From contig SFLS01000008.1 in assembly GCA_004554485.1 (NCBI GenBank), positions 1 to 40,235 of the forward strand: DNA of 40,235 nt. Direction: 5' to 3'. Position numbers and translations under genes: made by a program. Of the stretch, positions 31,004 to 38,259 are shown piece by piece. The stretch comes from Oscillospiraceae bacterium. GTDB taxonomy: Bacteria > Bacillota > Clostridia > Oscillospirales > Ruminococcaceae. How positions within the stretch are numbered: position 1 is the stretch's first letter; every line of letters begins with the position of its first letter. The notes under the pieces were generated by a model. The model was not told where the DNA came from. It was given only the letters and a program-made list of their open reading frames with translations, and ran no database searches.

Positions 31004-32995
31004 ATGGCTGCAAGAAGTAAAAAAGAATACGGCAACGAAAGCATCTCCACGCTGAAGGGCGCCGACCGGGTCCGCAAGCGGCCGGGGGTCATTTTCGGTT
31101 CGGACGGGCTGGAGGGCTGCCAGCATTCGGTGTTCGAGATCCTCTCCAACGCCATAGACGAGGCGCGGCAGGGCTACGGCACCAGGATCATCGTCACCCG
31201 CTTTGCCGACGGCAGCGTAGAGGTGCAGGATTTTGGCCGCGGCTGCCCGGTGGACTATAACCCCAAGGAGCAGCGCTACAACTGGGAGCTGGTCTTTTGC
31301 GAGCTGTATGCCGGCGGCAAGTACGACGGCAGCGGCGACGGCAGCTATGAGTACGCCCTGGGCCTGAACGGCCTGGGTTCCTGCGCGACGCAGTATTCTT
31401 CGGAGTACATGGATGTGGAGGTACTGCGGGACGGCAAGCGGTACAGCCTGCACTTCGAAAAGGGCGAAAACATCGGCGGGCTGAAGACCGAGCCATACAC
31501 CGGCCGGCAGACCGGCACCCGGATCCGCTGGAAGCCGGACCTGGAGGTCTTTACCGACATCAACATTCCGCTGGAATACTATACCGACGTGCTGAAGCGG
31601 CAGGCAGTGGTCAACCCCGGGGTGGAATTTATCCTGAAGTTCCAGCAGGAAAAGGGTTTTGAGGAGCAGTACTTCTGCTACGAAAACGGCATCCGCGATT
31701 ATGCCGCCGAGCTGGCGGGGACAGACGCGCTGACCCCGGTACAGTACTGGACGGCGGAGCGTACCGGCCGGGACCGCGAGGATAAAGAGGACTACCGGGT
31801 GCGGCTGAATGTGGCGCTCTGCTTTTCCAACCGGGTGAACGTTACCGAGTACTACCACAACTCCAGCTTTCTGGAGCACGGCGGCTCCCCGGAGCGGGCT
31901 GTCAAGGTGGCGCTGGTCAACCAGATCGACGCCTGGCTGAAAAACAACGGCAAGTATCTCAAAAACGAAAGCAAGATCAGCTTTCAGGATGTGCAGGACT
32001 GCCTGGTGCTGGTCTCTTCCAGCTTTTCCACCCAGACCTCCTACGAAAACCAGACCAAAAAATCCATCACCAACCAGTTCATCTACGAGTGTATGACCGA
32101 CTTCCTCAAGCACCAGATGGAGGTCTATTTCATTGAAAACCCGGATGACGCGGTGCGCATCGGCGAGCAGGTGCTTATCAACAAGCGCAGCCGCGAAAAT
32201 GCCGAAAAGACCCGCATGAACCTGAAGAAGAAGCTGGCCGGCAGCATCGATCTGGCCAACCGGGTGGAAAAATTTGTGGACTGCCGCAGCCGCGATACCT
32301 CCCGCCGCGAGATCTACATCGTGGAGGGCGATTCCGCCCTGGGCAGCTGCAAGATGGGCCGGGACAGCGAGTATCAGGCCATCATGCCGGTGCGCGGTAA
32401 AATCCTGAACTGTCTGAAGGCCGACTACGTCAGAATCTTCAAAAGCGATATCATCACCGATGTGCTGAAGGTGCTGGGCTGCGGCGTGGAGGTTTCCGCC
32501 AAGACCAACAAGGATCTGAACTCCTTTTCGCTGGAAAACCTGCGCTGGAACAAGATCGTCATCTGCACCGATGCCGATGTGGACGGCTTCCAGATCCGCA
32601 CGCTGATCCTGACGATGCTGTACCGGCTGACCCCCACCCTCATCAACGAAGGGTATGTCTACATCGCGGAATCCCCGCTGTATGAGATCACCGCGAAAAA
32701 CGACACCTACTTTGCCTACAGTGATGCCGAAAAGGGGAAGATCTGCCGGGAGCTGGACGAGGCCCGGATCCGCTACACCCTGCAGCGCAGCAAGGGATTG
32801 GGCGAAAACGAGGCCGAGATGATGTGGCTGACCACCATGAATCCCGAGACCCGCCGCCTGATCCGCGTGACGCCGGCCGATGTGACCGAAACCGCCGAAA
32901 TGTTTGACCTCCTGCTGGGAGACAATCTGCAGGGCCGCAAGGAATACATTGCGGAAAACGGCAGTATGTACCTGGAAATGGCGGATATTTCGTAA
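31004..32995 (+). CDS. parE: DNA topoisomerase IV (ParE/GyrB-like) subunit B, divergent clostridial type
   Basis: The 663-residue ATPase subunit of a type IIA topoisomerase has a GHKL ATPase domain (ILSNAIDEARQG, VQDFGRGCPVDY, ALGLNGLG), the transducer and a TOPRIM domain. TOPRIM has IVEGDSALG at 439-447, where most GyrB/ParE have EGDSAGG, and DADVD at 523-527 with intact acidic ligands; RGKILN follows. This variant is the second GyrB/ParE-type protein often seen in clostridia. ATG 31004 fits the promoter at 30941-30969; a longer frame would run back through the cloverleaf. cinA follows by 15 bases. Confidence 0.92.
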   Translation: MAARSKKEYGNESISTLKGADRVRKRPGVIFGSDGLEGCQHSVFEILSNAIDEARQGYGTRIIVTRFADGSVEVQDFGRGCPVDYNPKEQRYNWELVFCELYAGGKYDGSGDGSYEYALGLNGLGSCATQYSSEYMDVEVLRDGKRYSLHFEKGENIGGLKTEPYTGRQTGTRIRWKPDLEVFTDINIPLEYYTDVLKRQAVVNPGVEFILKFQQEKGFEEQYFCYENGIRDYAAELAGTDALTPVQYWTAERTGRDREDKEDYRVRLNVALCFSNRVNVTEYYHNSSFLEHGGSPERAVKVALVNQIDAWLKNNGKYLKNESKISFQDVQDCLVLVSSSFSTQTSYENQTKKSITNQFIYECMTDFLKHQMEVYFIENPDDAVRIGEQVLINKRSRENAEKTRMNLKKKLAGSIDLANRVEKFVDCRSRDTSRREIYIVEGDSALGSCKMGRDSEYQAIMPVRGKILNCLKADYVRIFKSDIITDVLKVLGCGVEVSAKTNKDLNSFSLENLRWNKIVICTDADVDGFQIRTLILTMLYRLTPTLINEGYVYIAESPLYEITAKNDTYFAYSDAEKGKICRELDEARIRYTLQRSKGLGENEAEMMWLTTMNPETRRLIRVTPADVTETAEMFDLLLGDNLQGRKEYIAENGSMYLEMADIS

Positions 32996-33010
32996 GAAGA
33001 AGGCGAGACG

Positions 33011-34261
33011 ATGCAACAAAGAACGGCGGAAATTCTCTGCGTGGGGACCGAGCTGCTGATGGGCGGCACCGTCAATACCAACGCGACCGAGATCGCCAAG
33101 GAGCTGGCCGGCCTGGGCATTAACCTGTACCACAGCAGTGTGGTGGGCGATAACTCCGAACGGCTGGCAGAGGCGGTAAAACTGGCGCTTTCCCGCGCTG
33201 ATATCCTCATTACCACCGGGGGACTTGGCCCCACCTACGATGACCTGACCAAGGAGACGGTGGCGGCCTGCTTTGGCAAAAAGCTGGTGCTGCACCCGGA
33301 ATGCCTGGAGGAAATAAAGGCCTACTTTGCCCGGGCGCACCGCACTATGACGCCCACCAACGAAAAACAGGCCTGGCTGCCGGAGGGCTGCACCGTGCTG
33401 CCCAATCCCAACGGCACGGCGCCGGGCTGCGTCATCGAAGCGGGGGACAAGCTGGTTGCGATTCTGCCCGGGCCGCCCCGGGAGATGCGGGCCATGCTGA
33501 AAAACGGGCTGGTGCCGCTGCTGACGCAGAAGGGTCAGCGGCTGGTCAGCCACGAGCTGCATTTTTACGGCATCGGGGAATCGGAGCTGGAATACAGGCT
33601 GCACGACCTGATGGTGCAGAGCCAAAACCCTACCATAGCGCCTTACGCCGGCACCGGCGAGGTAAAGCTGCGGGTGACGGCCCGGGTGGCGGAGGAAGAG
33701 GACGCCGAGGCGCTGCTGCGGCCGGTGATGGAGCAGATTTTGGCGGCGGCGGGCGAGTACTGCTACGGCGTGGATGTGCCGGACCTGCAGACCGCCGCGG
33801 TGAAGCTGCTGCGGGAAAAGGGGCTGACGGCGGCTACGGCGGAAAGCTGTACCGGCGGCCTGGTGGCCAGCCGGCTGACCGAGGTGCCGGGGGCTTCCGC
33901 GGTATTCGGCTGCGGCATCGTCAGCTACAATAACCAGGTGAAAACCGATATTCTCGGGGTGGATCCTGCCGTGATCCGGGAATACACCGCCGTTTCGGCC
34001 GAGACGGCCGCCGCGATGGCGGAAGCCGTCCGCCGAAAGGCGGGGGCGGAGATCGGCATTGGGGTGACCGGCAACGCCGGACCCGCCGCCAGCGAGGGAC
34101 AGCCGGTCGGACTGGTGTTCGTGGCGGTCGCCAGCGAAAGGTACAGCCACGTCAGCCGGATGTTCATTGACCGGCAGGATGAGGACGCCCGCGGGCTGAT
34201 CCGGCACCTGGCGGCGCTGAAGGCGCTTTCTCTGCTGCGGAAAGCAGCGGAAAAATACTGA
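33011..34261 (+). CDS. cinA: CinA-type protein (NMN deamidase / ADP-ribose pyrophosphatase family)
   Basis: The 416-residue protein has an N-terminal MoaB-like domain (ILCVGTELLMGGTVNTNA, ITTGGLGPTYDDLTKE, ILPGPPREM) and a C-terminal CinA domain (ATAESCTGGLVASRLTEVPG, GIVSYNNQVK, GVTGNAGPA). The C-domain deamidates NMN to NaMN in pyridine nucleotide recycling; in some bacteria the protein is linked to competence. It sits between the two topoisomerase genes, 15 bases after parE and 42 before parC. The same window carries nadE, the enzyme that uses the recycled product at the end of the pathway. Confidence 0.95.
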   Translation: MQQRTAEILCVGTELLMGGTVNTNATEIAKELAGLGINLYHSSVVGDNSERLAEAVKLALSRADILITTGGLGPTYDDLTKETVAACFGKKLVLHPECLEEIKAYFARAHRTMTPTNEKQAWLPEGCTVLPNPNGTAPGCVIEAGDKLVAILPGPPREMRAMLKNGLVPLLTQKGQRLVSHELHFYGIGESELEYRLHDLMVQSQNPTIAPYAGTGEVKLRVTARVAEEEDAEALLRPVMEQILAAAGEYCYGVDVPDLQTAAVKLLREKGLTAATAESCTGGLVASRLTEVPGASAVFGCGIVSYNNQVKTDILGVDPAVIREYTAVSAETAAAMAEAVRRKAGAEIGIGVTGNAGPAASEGQPVGLVFVAVASERYSHVSRMFIDRQDEDARGLIRHLAALKALSLLRKAAEKY

Positions 34262-34303
34262 GAGTATAAAACTGATAAAAAATCCGAAAGGGAGGAAGCT
34301 CTT

Positions 34304-36544
34304 TTGCCACCCAGAAAGAAAAAGGAACCGCAGATCGACCGCCGCGAGGTAAAGGGCGGGCACATCGAGGGGGCCGGGCAGGTGATAGCGCAGCCCATTA
34401 CCGAAACGCTGCGGGAAAACTATATGCCCTACGCCATGAGCGTCATCGTTTCCCGGGCGATCCCGGAAATCGATGGCTTTAAGCCGGCGCACCGCAAGCT
34501 GCTGTACACCATGTACAAGATGGGCCTGCTGAACGGGGGACGGATCAAATCCGCCAACGTGGTGGGGCAGACCATGCGGCTGAACCCCCACGGCGACGCC
34601 GCCATCTACGAAACGATGGTGCGGCTGGCCCGCGGCAACGAGGCGCTGCTGGTGCCGTATGTGGACAGCAAGGGCAACTTCGGCAAGGCCTACTCCCGGG
34701 ATATGGCCTATGCCGCCTCCCGCTATACCGAAGTCCGGCTGGAAAAGATATGCGCCCAGCTGTTTGCCGATATCGACAAGGACACGGTGGACTTTGTGGA
34801 CAACTACGACAATACCACCAGGGAGCCGACGCTGCTGCCGGTGACCTTCCCTTCGGTGCTGGTGAACGCCAATACCGGCATTGCGGTGGGAATGGCCAGC
34901 AATATCTGCTCCTTTAACCTGGCGGAGGTGTGCGAGACGACCGCGGCGCTGATCCGGGACCCGAAACATGAGATCGCCGACACGCTGGTCGCCCCGGATT
35001 TTTCGGGCGGCGGCATCCTGCTGTACGACAAGGCGGAGCTGGAAAAGATCTACGCCACCGGACGGGGCGCGGTGCGGGTGCGCAGCCGTTACGCCTACGA
35101 TAAGGCCAACAACTGCATCGAGATCACCCAGATCCCGCCGACGGCCACCGTGGAAGCCATCATGGATAAGATCGTGGATCTGATCAAGCAGGGGAAGATC
35201 CGGGAGATCAGCGACATGCGCGACGAGACCGACCTGGGAGGCCTGAAGCTGACCATCGACTGCAAGCGCGGCACCGATCCCGACCGGCTGATGCAGAAGC
35301 TGTTCCGCATGACGCCGCTGGAGGACAGCTTCAGCTGCAACTTTAACGTGCTGATTGCCGGGGCGCCCAGGGTGCTGGGCGTGCGGGAACTGCTGGAGGA
35401 ATGGACAGCGTTCCGTCGGGAGTGCGTCCGCCGGGGCATTTACTACGACCTGCAGCGCAGCAAGGAGAAGCTGCATCTGCTGCTGGGACTGAAAAAGATC
35501 CTGCTGGATATCGATAAGGCCGTGAAGATTGTGCGGGAGACCGAGGAGGAGGCAGAGGTCATCCCCAACCTGATGATCGGCTTCGGCATCGATGAGGCGC
35601 AGGCGGAGTTCGTGGCGGAGATCAAGCTGCGGCACCTGAACCGGGAATACATCCTCAAGCGTACCGCGGAGATCGAAAGCCTGACCGGCGAGATCGCCGA
35701 CATGGAGGATACGCTGCGCAGCCCCCGCAAGGTGGATACCATCATCGTGAACCAGCTGCGGCAGATCGCCAAGGACTACGGCGAGCCGCGCCGGACCGAG
35801 GTGCTGTATGAGGTGGAGCAGACCCGCGAGGAGCCGGAGGAAACGGCCCCGGATTATCCGGTGCGGGTATTCTTTACCCGGGAGGGCTACTTCAAGAAGA
35901 TCACGCCGCAATCGCTGCGGATGAGCGGCGAGCAGAAGCTCAAGGAAGGGGATGCCATCACCCAGGAGGCGGACACCACCAACACCGCCGAGCTGATGTT
36001 CTTTACCAACCTGGGGCAGGTGTATAAATCCCGCGTCAGCGAATTTGAGGACACCAAGGCCAGCGTGATGGGCGACTATGTGGCCAGCCGGCTGGGCATG
36101 GACGCCGGCGAGGTGCCGGTATCCATGGCGGTCTTTACCGGGTACAGCGGCTATATGTGCTTTGTTTTTGAAAACGGCAAGGCCGCCAAGGTGGAGATGG
36201 CCAGCTACGAGACCAAGACCCGCCGCAAAAAGCTGACAGGGGCTTTCAGCACCAAATCGCCGCTGGTGTATCTGGCCTACCTGTCGCAGGATACCGAGCT
36301 GCTGCTGCGGTCCTCCGCTTCCCGGATGCTGATCGTCAATACGGCGATGATCCAGCCCAAGGCGGCGCGGGATACCCAGGGCGTGCAGGTGATGACCCTT
36401 TCCAAGAAGGGCGCCCGGGTGGTGGAGGCAAAGCCCTATCGGCCCGGCATGGTGGAAAACGACCACCGACTGCGTACCAAGAATCTGCCGGCGACCGGCG
36501 GGATTGTGCGCGACCTGGAGGTGGGTGAGCAGCTGAAGCTGTAA
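34304..36544 (+). CDS. parC: DNA topoisomerase IV (ParC/GyrA-like) subunit A
   Basis: The 746-residue DNA-cleaving subunit has the winged-helix and tower domains of GyrA/ParC. The catalytic tyrosine is Tyr141 (SRYTEVRL). The quinolone pocket helix reads NPHGDAAIYETMVRLA, placing Ala99 and Glu103 where E. coli GyrA has Ser83 and Asp87. The C-terminal 240 residues form a beta-pinwheel without a clear GyrA box, so topoisomerase IV is favoured over gyrase. Start is TTG 34304 after GGGAGGAAG. It probably pairs with the parE product. Confidence 0.92.
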   Translation: MPPRKKKEPQIDRREVKGGHIEGAGQVIAQPITETLRENYMPYAMSVIVSRAIPEIDGFKPAHRKLLYTMYKMGLLNGGRIKSANVVGQTMRLNPHGDAAIYETMVRLARGNEALLVPYVDSKGNFGKAYSRDMAYAASRYTEVRLEKICAQLFADIDKDTVDFVDNYDNTTREPTLLPVTFPSVLVNANTGIAVGMASNICSFNLAEVCETTAALIRDPKHEIADTLVAPDFSGGGILLYDKAELEKIYATGRGAVRVRSRYAYDKANNCIEITQIPPTATVEAIMDKIVDLIKQGKIREISDMRDETDLGGLKLTIDCKRGTDPDRLMQKLFRMTPLEDSFSCNFNVLIAGAPRVLGVRELLEEWTAFRRECVRRGIYYDLQRSKEKLHLLLGLKKILLDIDKAVKIVRETEEEAEVIPNLMIGFGIDEAQAEFVAEIKLRHLNREYILKRTAEIESLTGEIADMEDTLRSPRKVDTIIVNQLRQIAKDYGEPRRTEVLYEVEQTREEPEETAPDYPVRVFFTREGYFKKITPQSLRMSGEQKLKEGDAITQEADTTNTAELMFFTNLGQVYKSRVSEFEDTKASVMGDYVASRLGMDAGEVPVSMAVFTGYSGYMCFVFENGKAAKVEMASYETKTRRKKLTGAFSTKSPLVYLAYLSQDTELLLRSSASRMLIVNTAMIQPKAARDTQGVQVMTLSKKGARVVEAKPYRPGMVENDHRLRTKNLPATGGIVRDLEVGEQLKL

Positions 36545-36586
36545 AAACATAGGATACTGCCGACACGGCAGGAAGAAAAAGCAACG

Positions 36587-36704
36587 GCAGCCGGTCCGAC
36601 CGCCCCGCAGGGGCCGGCGCGAAGCGCCGGGGGCGGGCGGCGAAGCCGCCTGCCCAAAACCGCCCGAAGGGCGGTTTGCCCCTGCGGGACGGTGGGCCGG
36701 CTGC
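36587..36704 (+). repeat. Cloverleaf repeat, copy 6
   Basis: The longest basal stem of the family: 36587-36614 with 36678-36704, about 26 pairs with one bulged G, one T-G wobble and one C-A mismatch, containing CCCGCAGGGGC. Three arms follow: 36615-36629 (6 bp, loop GAA; extendable by one pair), 36631-36655 (11 bp with one G-T wobble, loop GAA) and 36657-36677 (9 bp, loop GAA). Only G36630 and A36656 are unpaired. It lies between parC and the secG promoter. The rest of the 380-base spacer holds a small CTGCCG-ACA-CGGCAG hairpin at 36557-36571. Confidence 0.9.
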
Positions 36705-36839
36705 ATAAAGCAGATCCGTCGGCGCATACTAACGGCGAGATTCCCCCGGAGGGCGTTTGCAGACCGGGTGTTTCTCCGCCCGGTCGGGACAGGTGCCACG
36801 CACTTTTCTCCTCCGGGTTTTGTTTTTTGCCAAAAAAGC

Positions 36840-36868
36840 TTGCATCCGCCGGTAGTTTGTGGTATCAT
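36840..36868 (+). promoter_or_regulatory. secG promoter
   Basis: TTGCAT (36840-36845) and TATCAT (36863-36868) are 17 bases apart, with TGG in front of the -10. Confidence 0.7.
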
Positions 36869-36923
36869 CTTATAGTCGAATGATGCCCTGTACCGGACAG
36901 GGTGCTATTATGGAGGTAACAAA

Positions 36924-37157
36924 ATGACCACTCTTGCTATTATCGGTGCGGTCGCCATGATCGTCGTCAGCATTCTTATTATCATTGCCGTTTCTCTGCA
37001 GGAGGGCAAGGGCGATGGGATTACCGCATTGGCCGGCGTCAGCGCGTTTCTCAGCGACACCAACGATCGCTCTGCAAATGCCAAGCTTTCCAAACTGACC
37101 AAGATTTTGGCAATCATTTTTGTTGTGATCACTCTGCTGGTTTATATCCTGCAGTAA
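36924..37157 (+). CDS. secG: Preprotein translocase subunit SecG
   Basis: The 77-residue protein has two membrane helices (about 5-25 and 58-76) and the SecG signature between them, VSLQEGKGDGITALAGV. It is the small non-essential subunit of the SecYEG channel and aids protein export. GGAGG lies before ATG 36924, with its own promoter and terminator. Gene length and topology are normal for the family. Confidence 0.9.
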   Translation: MTTLAIIGAVAMIVVSILIIIAVSLQEGKGDGITALAGVSAFLSDTNDRSANAKLSKLTKILAIIFVVITLLVYILQ

Positions 37158-37177
37158 CAGTCGATCACCGTGCCGGA

Positions 37178-37214
37178 CGCTGTTTGCAGATGCTGCAGAC
37201 AGCGTTTTGTTTTT
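37178..37214 (+). terminator. secG terminator
   Basis: CGCTGTTTGCAG (37178-37189) pairs with CTGCAGACAGCG (37193-37204), with one wobble and loop ATG, followed by TTTTGTTTTT. Confidence 0.85.
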
Positions 37215-37296
37215 ATAATGCTCAACCGATACGGTAGATTTGTTCATAATTGATCCGCTATAATGAGGAAAACGGTTGTAAAGGAGGGGTGTTTGG

Positions 37297-38091
37297 ATGA
37301 AAAAGAGAATCCTGCCGGTGATGGCGGCGATGCTGGCTTTGGCCGGCTGCGGCAGCAGTGCGCCGGAACTTTCTTCGGAGCAGCCCCTTTTTGCACAGAA
37401 CGGCCCGGCGCTGGTGGCGCTGGAAGAAGATCCGGAACAATTTTCGGAGGAGCAGGCGGCCGCCCCGGAGGAGAACTCCGACCTGATGACCATGACTTCC
37501 GAGGAGGAAGCAGGCTATACGCTGTTTTATACCATGCTGAATGAGAACCAGTTCCGGAGGCTGCTGGCACGGGACGGCGTGGATATGATCCCGGACCGCC
37601 TGGTGCAGTACGCCGAAGGAATGCTGGCTTATTTCAGCAGCGAAGCGGGGGATATTGTGGTCTGTTCCCCGGACTTTGGCCTGGTCAAGAAGATTCATGA
37701 CGGGACCAGAACGGGCCGGGTGATGGATGCCCGCTGGCTGGACGACGATCGGCTGCTGTTTTTGCAGGGAGATGAGCAGATGCAACGGGTGTATCTGTAC
37801 CGGCCTTCCACCGAAGAACTGGAACCGGTGTATGAGACTCCGGATGGGCGCCAGATCCTGGGCATTGATATCGATGAATACGGGGCGCCGGTGTGTATTC
37901 TTTCGGCGGAGCCGCCGATAGAAGAGGAGCAGCAGGACCCGACCGCGCAGCTCGGGACAAAGACCGTGGAAGATGCCGCGGTGAACGGAGAGGATGCAGA
38001 CAAAACGGCGGAGCAGACCGAAGAGACAGAAAGCAGTGATTCGGAGCCGGTCACCGAGCGGATTGAACTGGATATTGCCGATAACCCGTAA
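37297..38091 (+). CDS. Lipoprotein of unknown function
   Basis: The 264-residue protein has a lipoprotein signal peptide with lipobox LAGC (Cys at residue 18), so it is anchored outside the membrane. An acidic, low-complexity linker follows (residues 30-65), then a domain of about 140 residues with DDRLLFLQGDEQMQRVYLY and TPDGRQILGIDIDEYG, reminiscent of beta-propeller repeats but too short to assign. The C-terminal 50 residues are again acidic and disordered. AGGAGG precedes ATG 37297; TATAAT at 37259-37264 may be its -10. No family is recognised. Confidence 0.8.
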   Translation: MKKRILPVMAAMLALAGCGSSAPELSSEQPLFAQNGPALVALEEDPEQFSEEQAAAPEENSDLMTMTSEEEAGYTLFYTMLNENQFRRLLARDGVDMIPDRLVQYAEGMLAYFSSEAGDIVVCSPDFGLVKKIHDGTRTGRVMDARWLDDDRLLFLQGDEQMQRVYLYRPSTEELEPVYETPDGRQILGIDIDEYGAPVCILSAEPPIEEEQQDPTAQLGTKTVEDAAVNGEDADKTAEQTEETESSDSEPVTERIELDIADNP

Positions 38092-38102
38092 ATGCAACAA
38101 CG

Positions 38103-38140
38103 GCCCGGTCTGTCAAAAACGAGTTGGCAGGCCGGGCTTT
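38103..38140 (+). terminator. Weak terminator after the lipoprotein gene
   Basis: GCCCGGTCTGTCA (38103-38115) pairs with TGGCAGGCCGGGC (38125-38137), with two wobbles, but only TTT follows. Confidence 0.5.
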
Positions 38141-38171
38141 GGCGTGCATACGGGGGAGAAATGGGACAGGT

Positions 38172-38200
38172 TTGACACGACCGGGGAAATCAGGTATTCT
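38172..38200 (+). promoter_or_regulatory. Promoter of the alcohol dehydrogenase operon
   Basis: A perfect TTGACA (38172-38177) and TATTCT (38195-38200) are 17 bases apart. Confidence 0.75.
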
Positions 38201-38259
38201 GGTGATAAAAGAGTGTCCCGGCCGGGGACAGGAGACCGGCGGGCGAGAGGAGAGGATCT

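Noticed and set aside
2303..36704. Cloverleafs as a CRISPR array or integron attC sites
   Set aside because: Copies are kilobases apart with genes between, arms are not conserved as repeats, and no cas or integrase gene is present.
36587..36704. Cloverleafs as ordinary intrinsic terminators
   Set aside because: None is followed by a T-run; copy 1 lies upstream of two divergent genes; copies 2 and 3 sit next to separate conventional terminators.
28655..36868. A 2737-codon open frame on the minus strand across ftsH, parE, cinA and parC
   Set aside because: It lies opposite four well-recognised genes and through two spacers, including two cloverleafs. Long antisense frames are a by-product of GC-rich codon use; its composition (His, Gln, Arg, Gly rich) is typical of such shadows.
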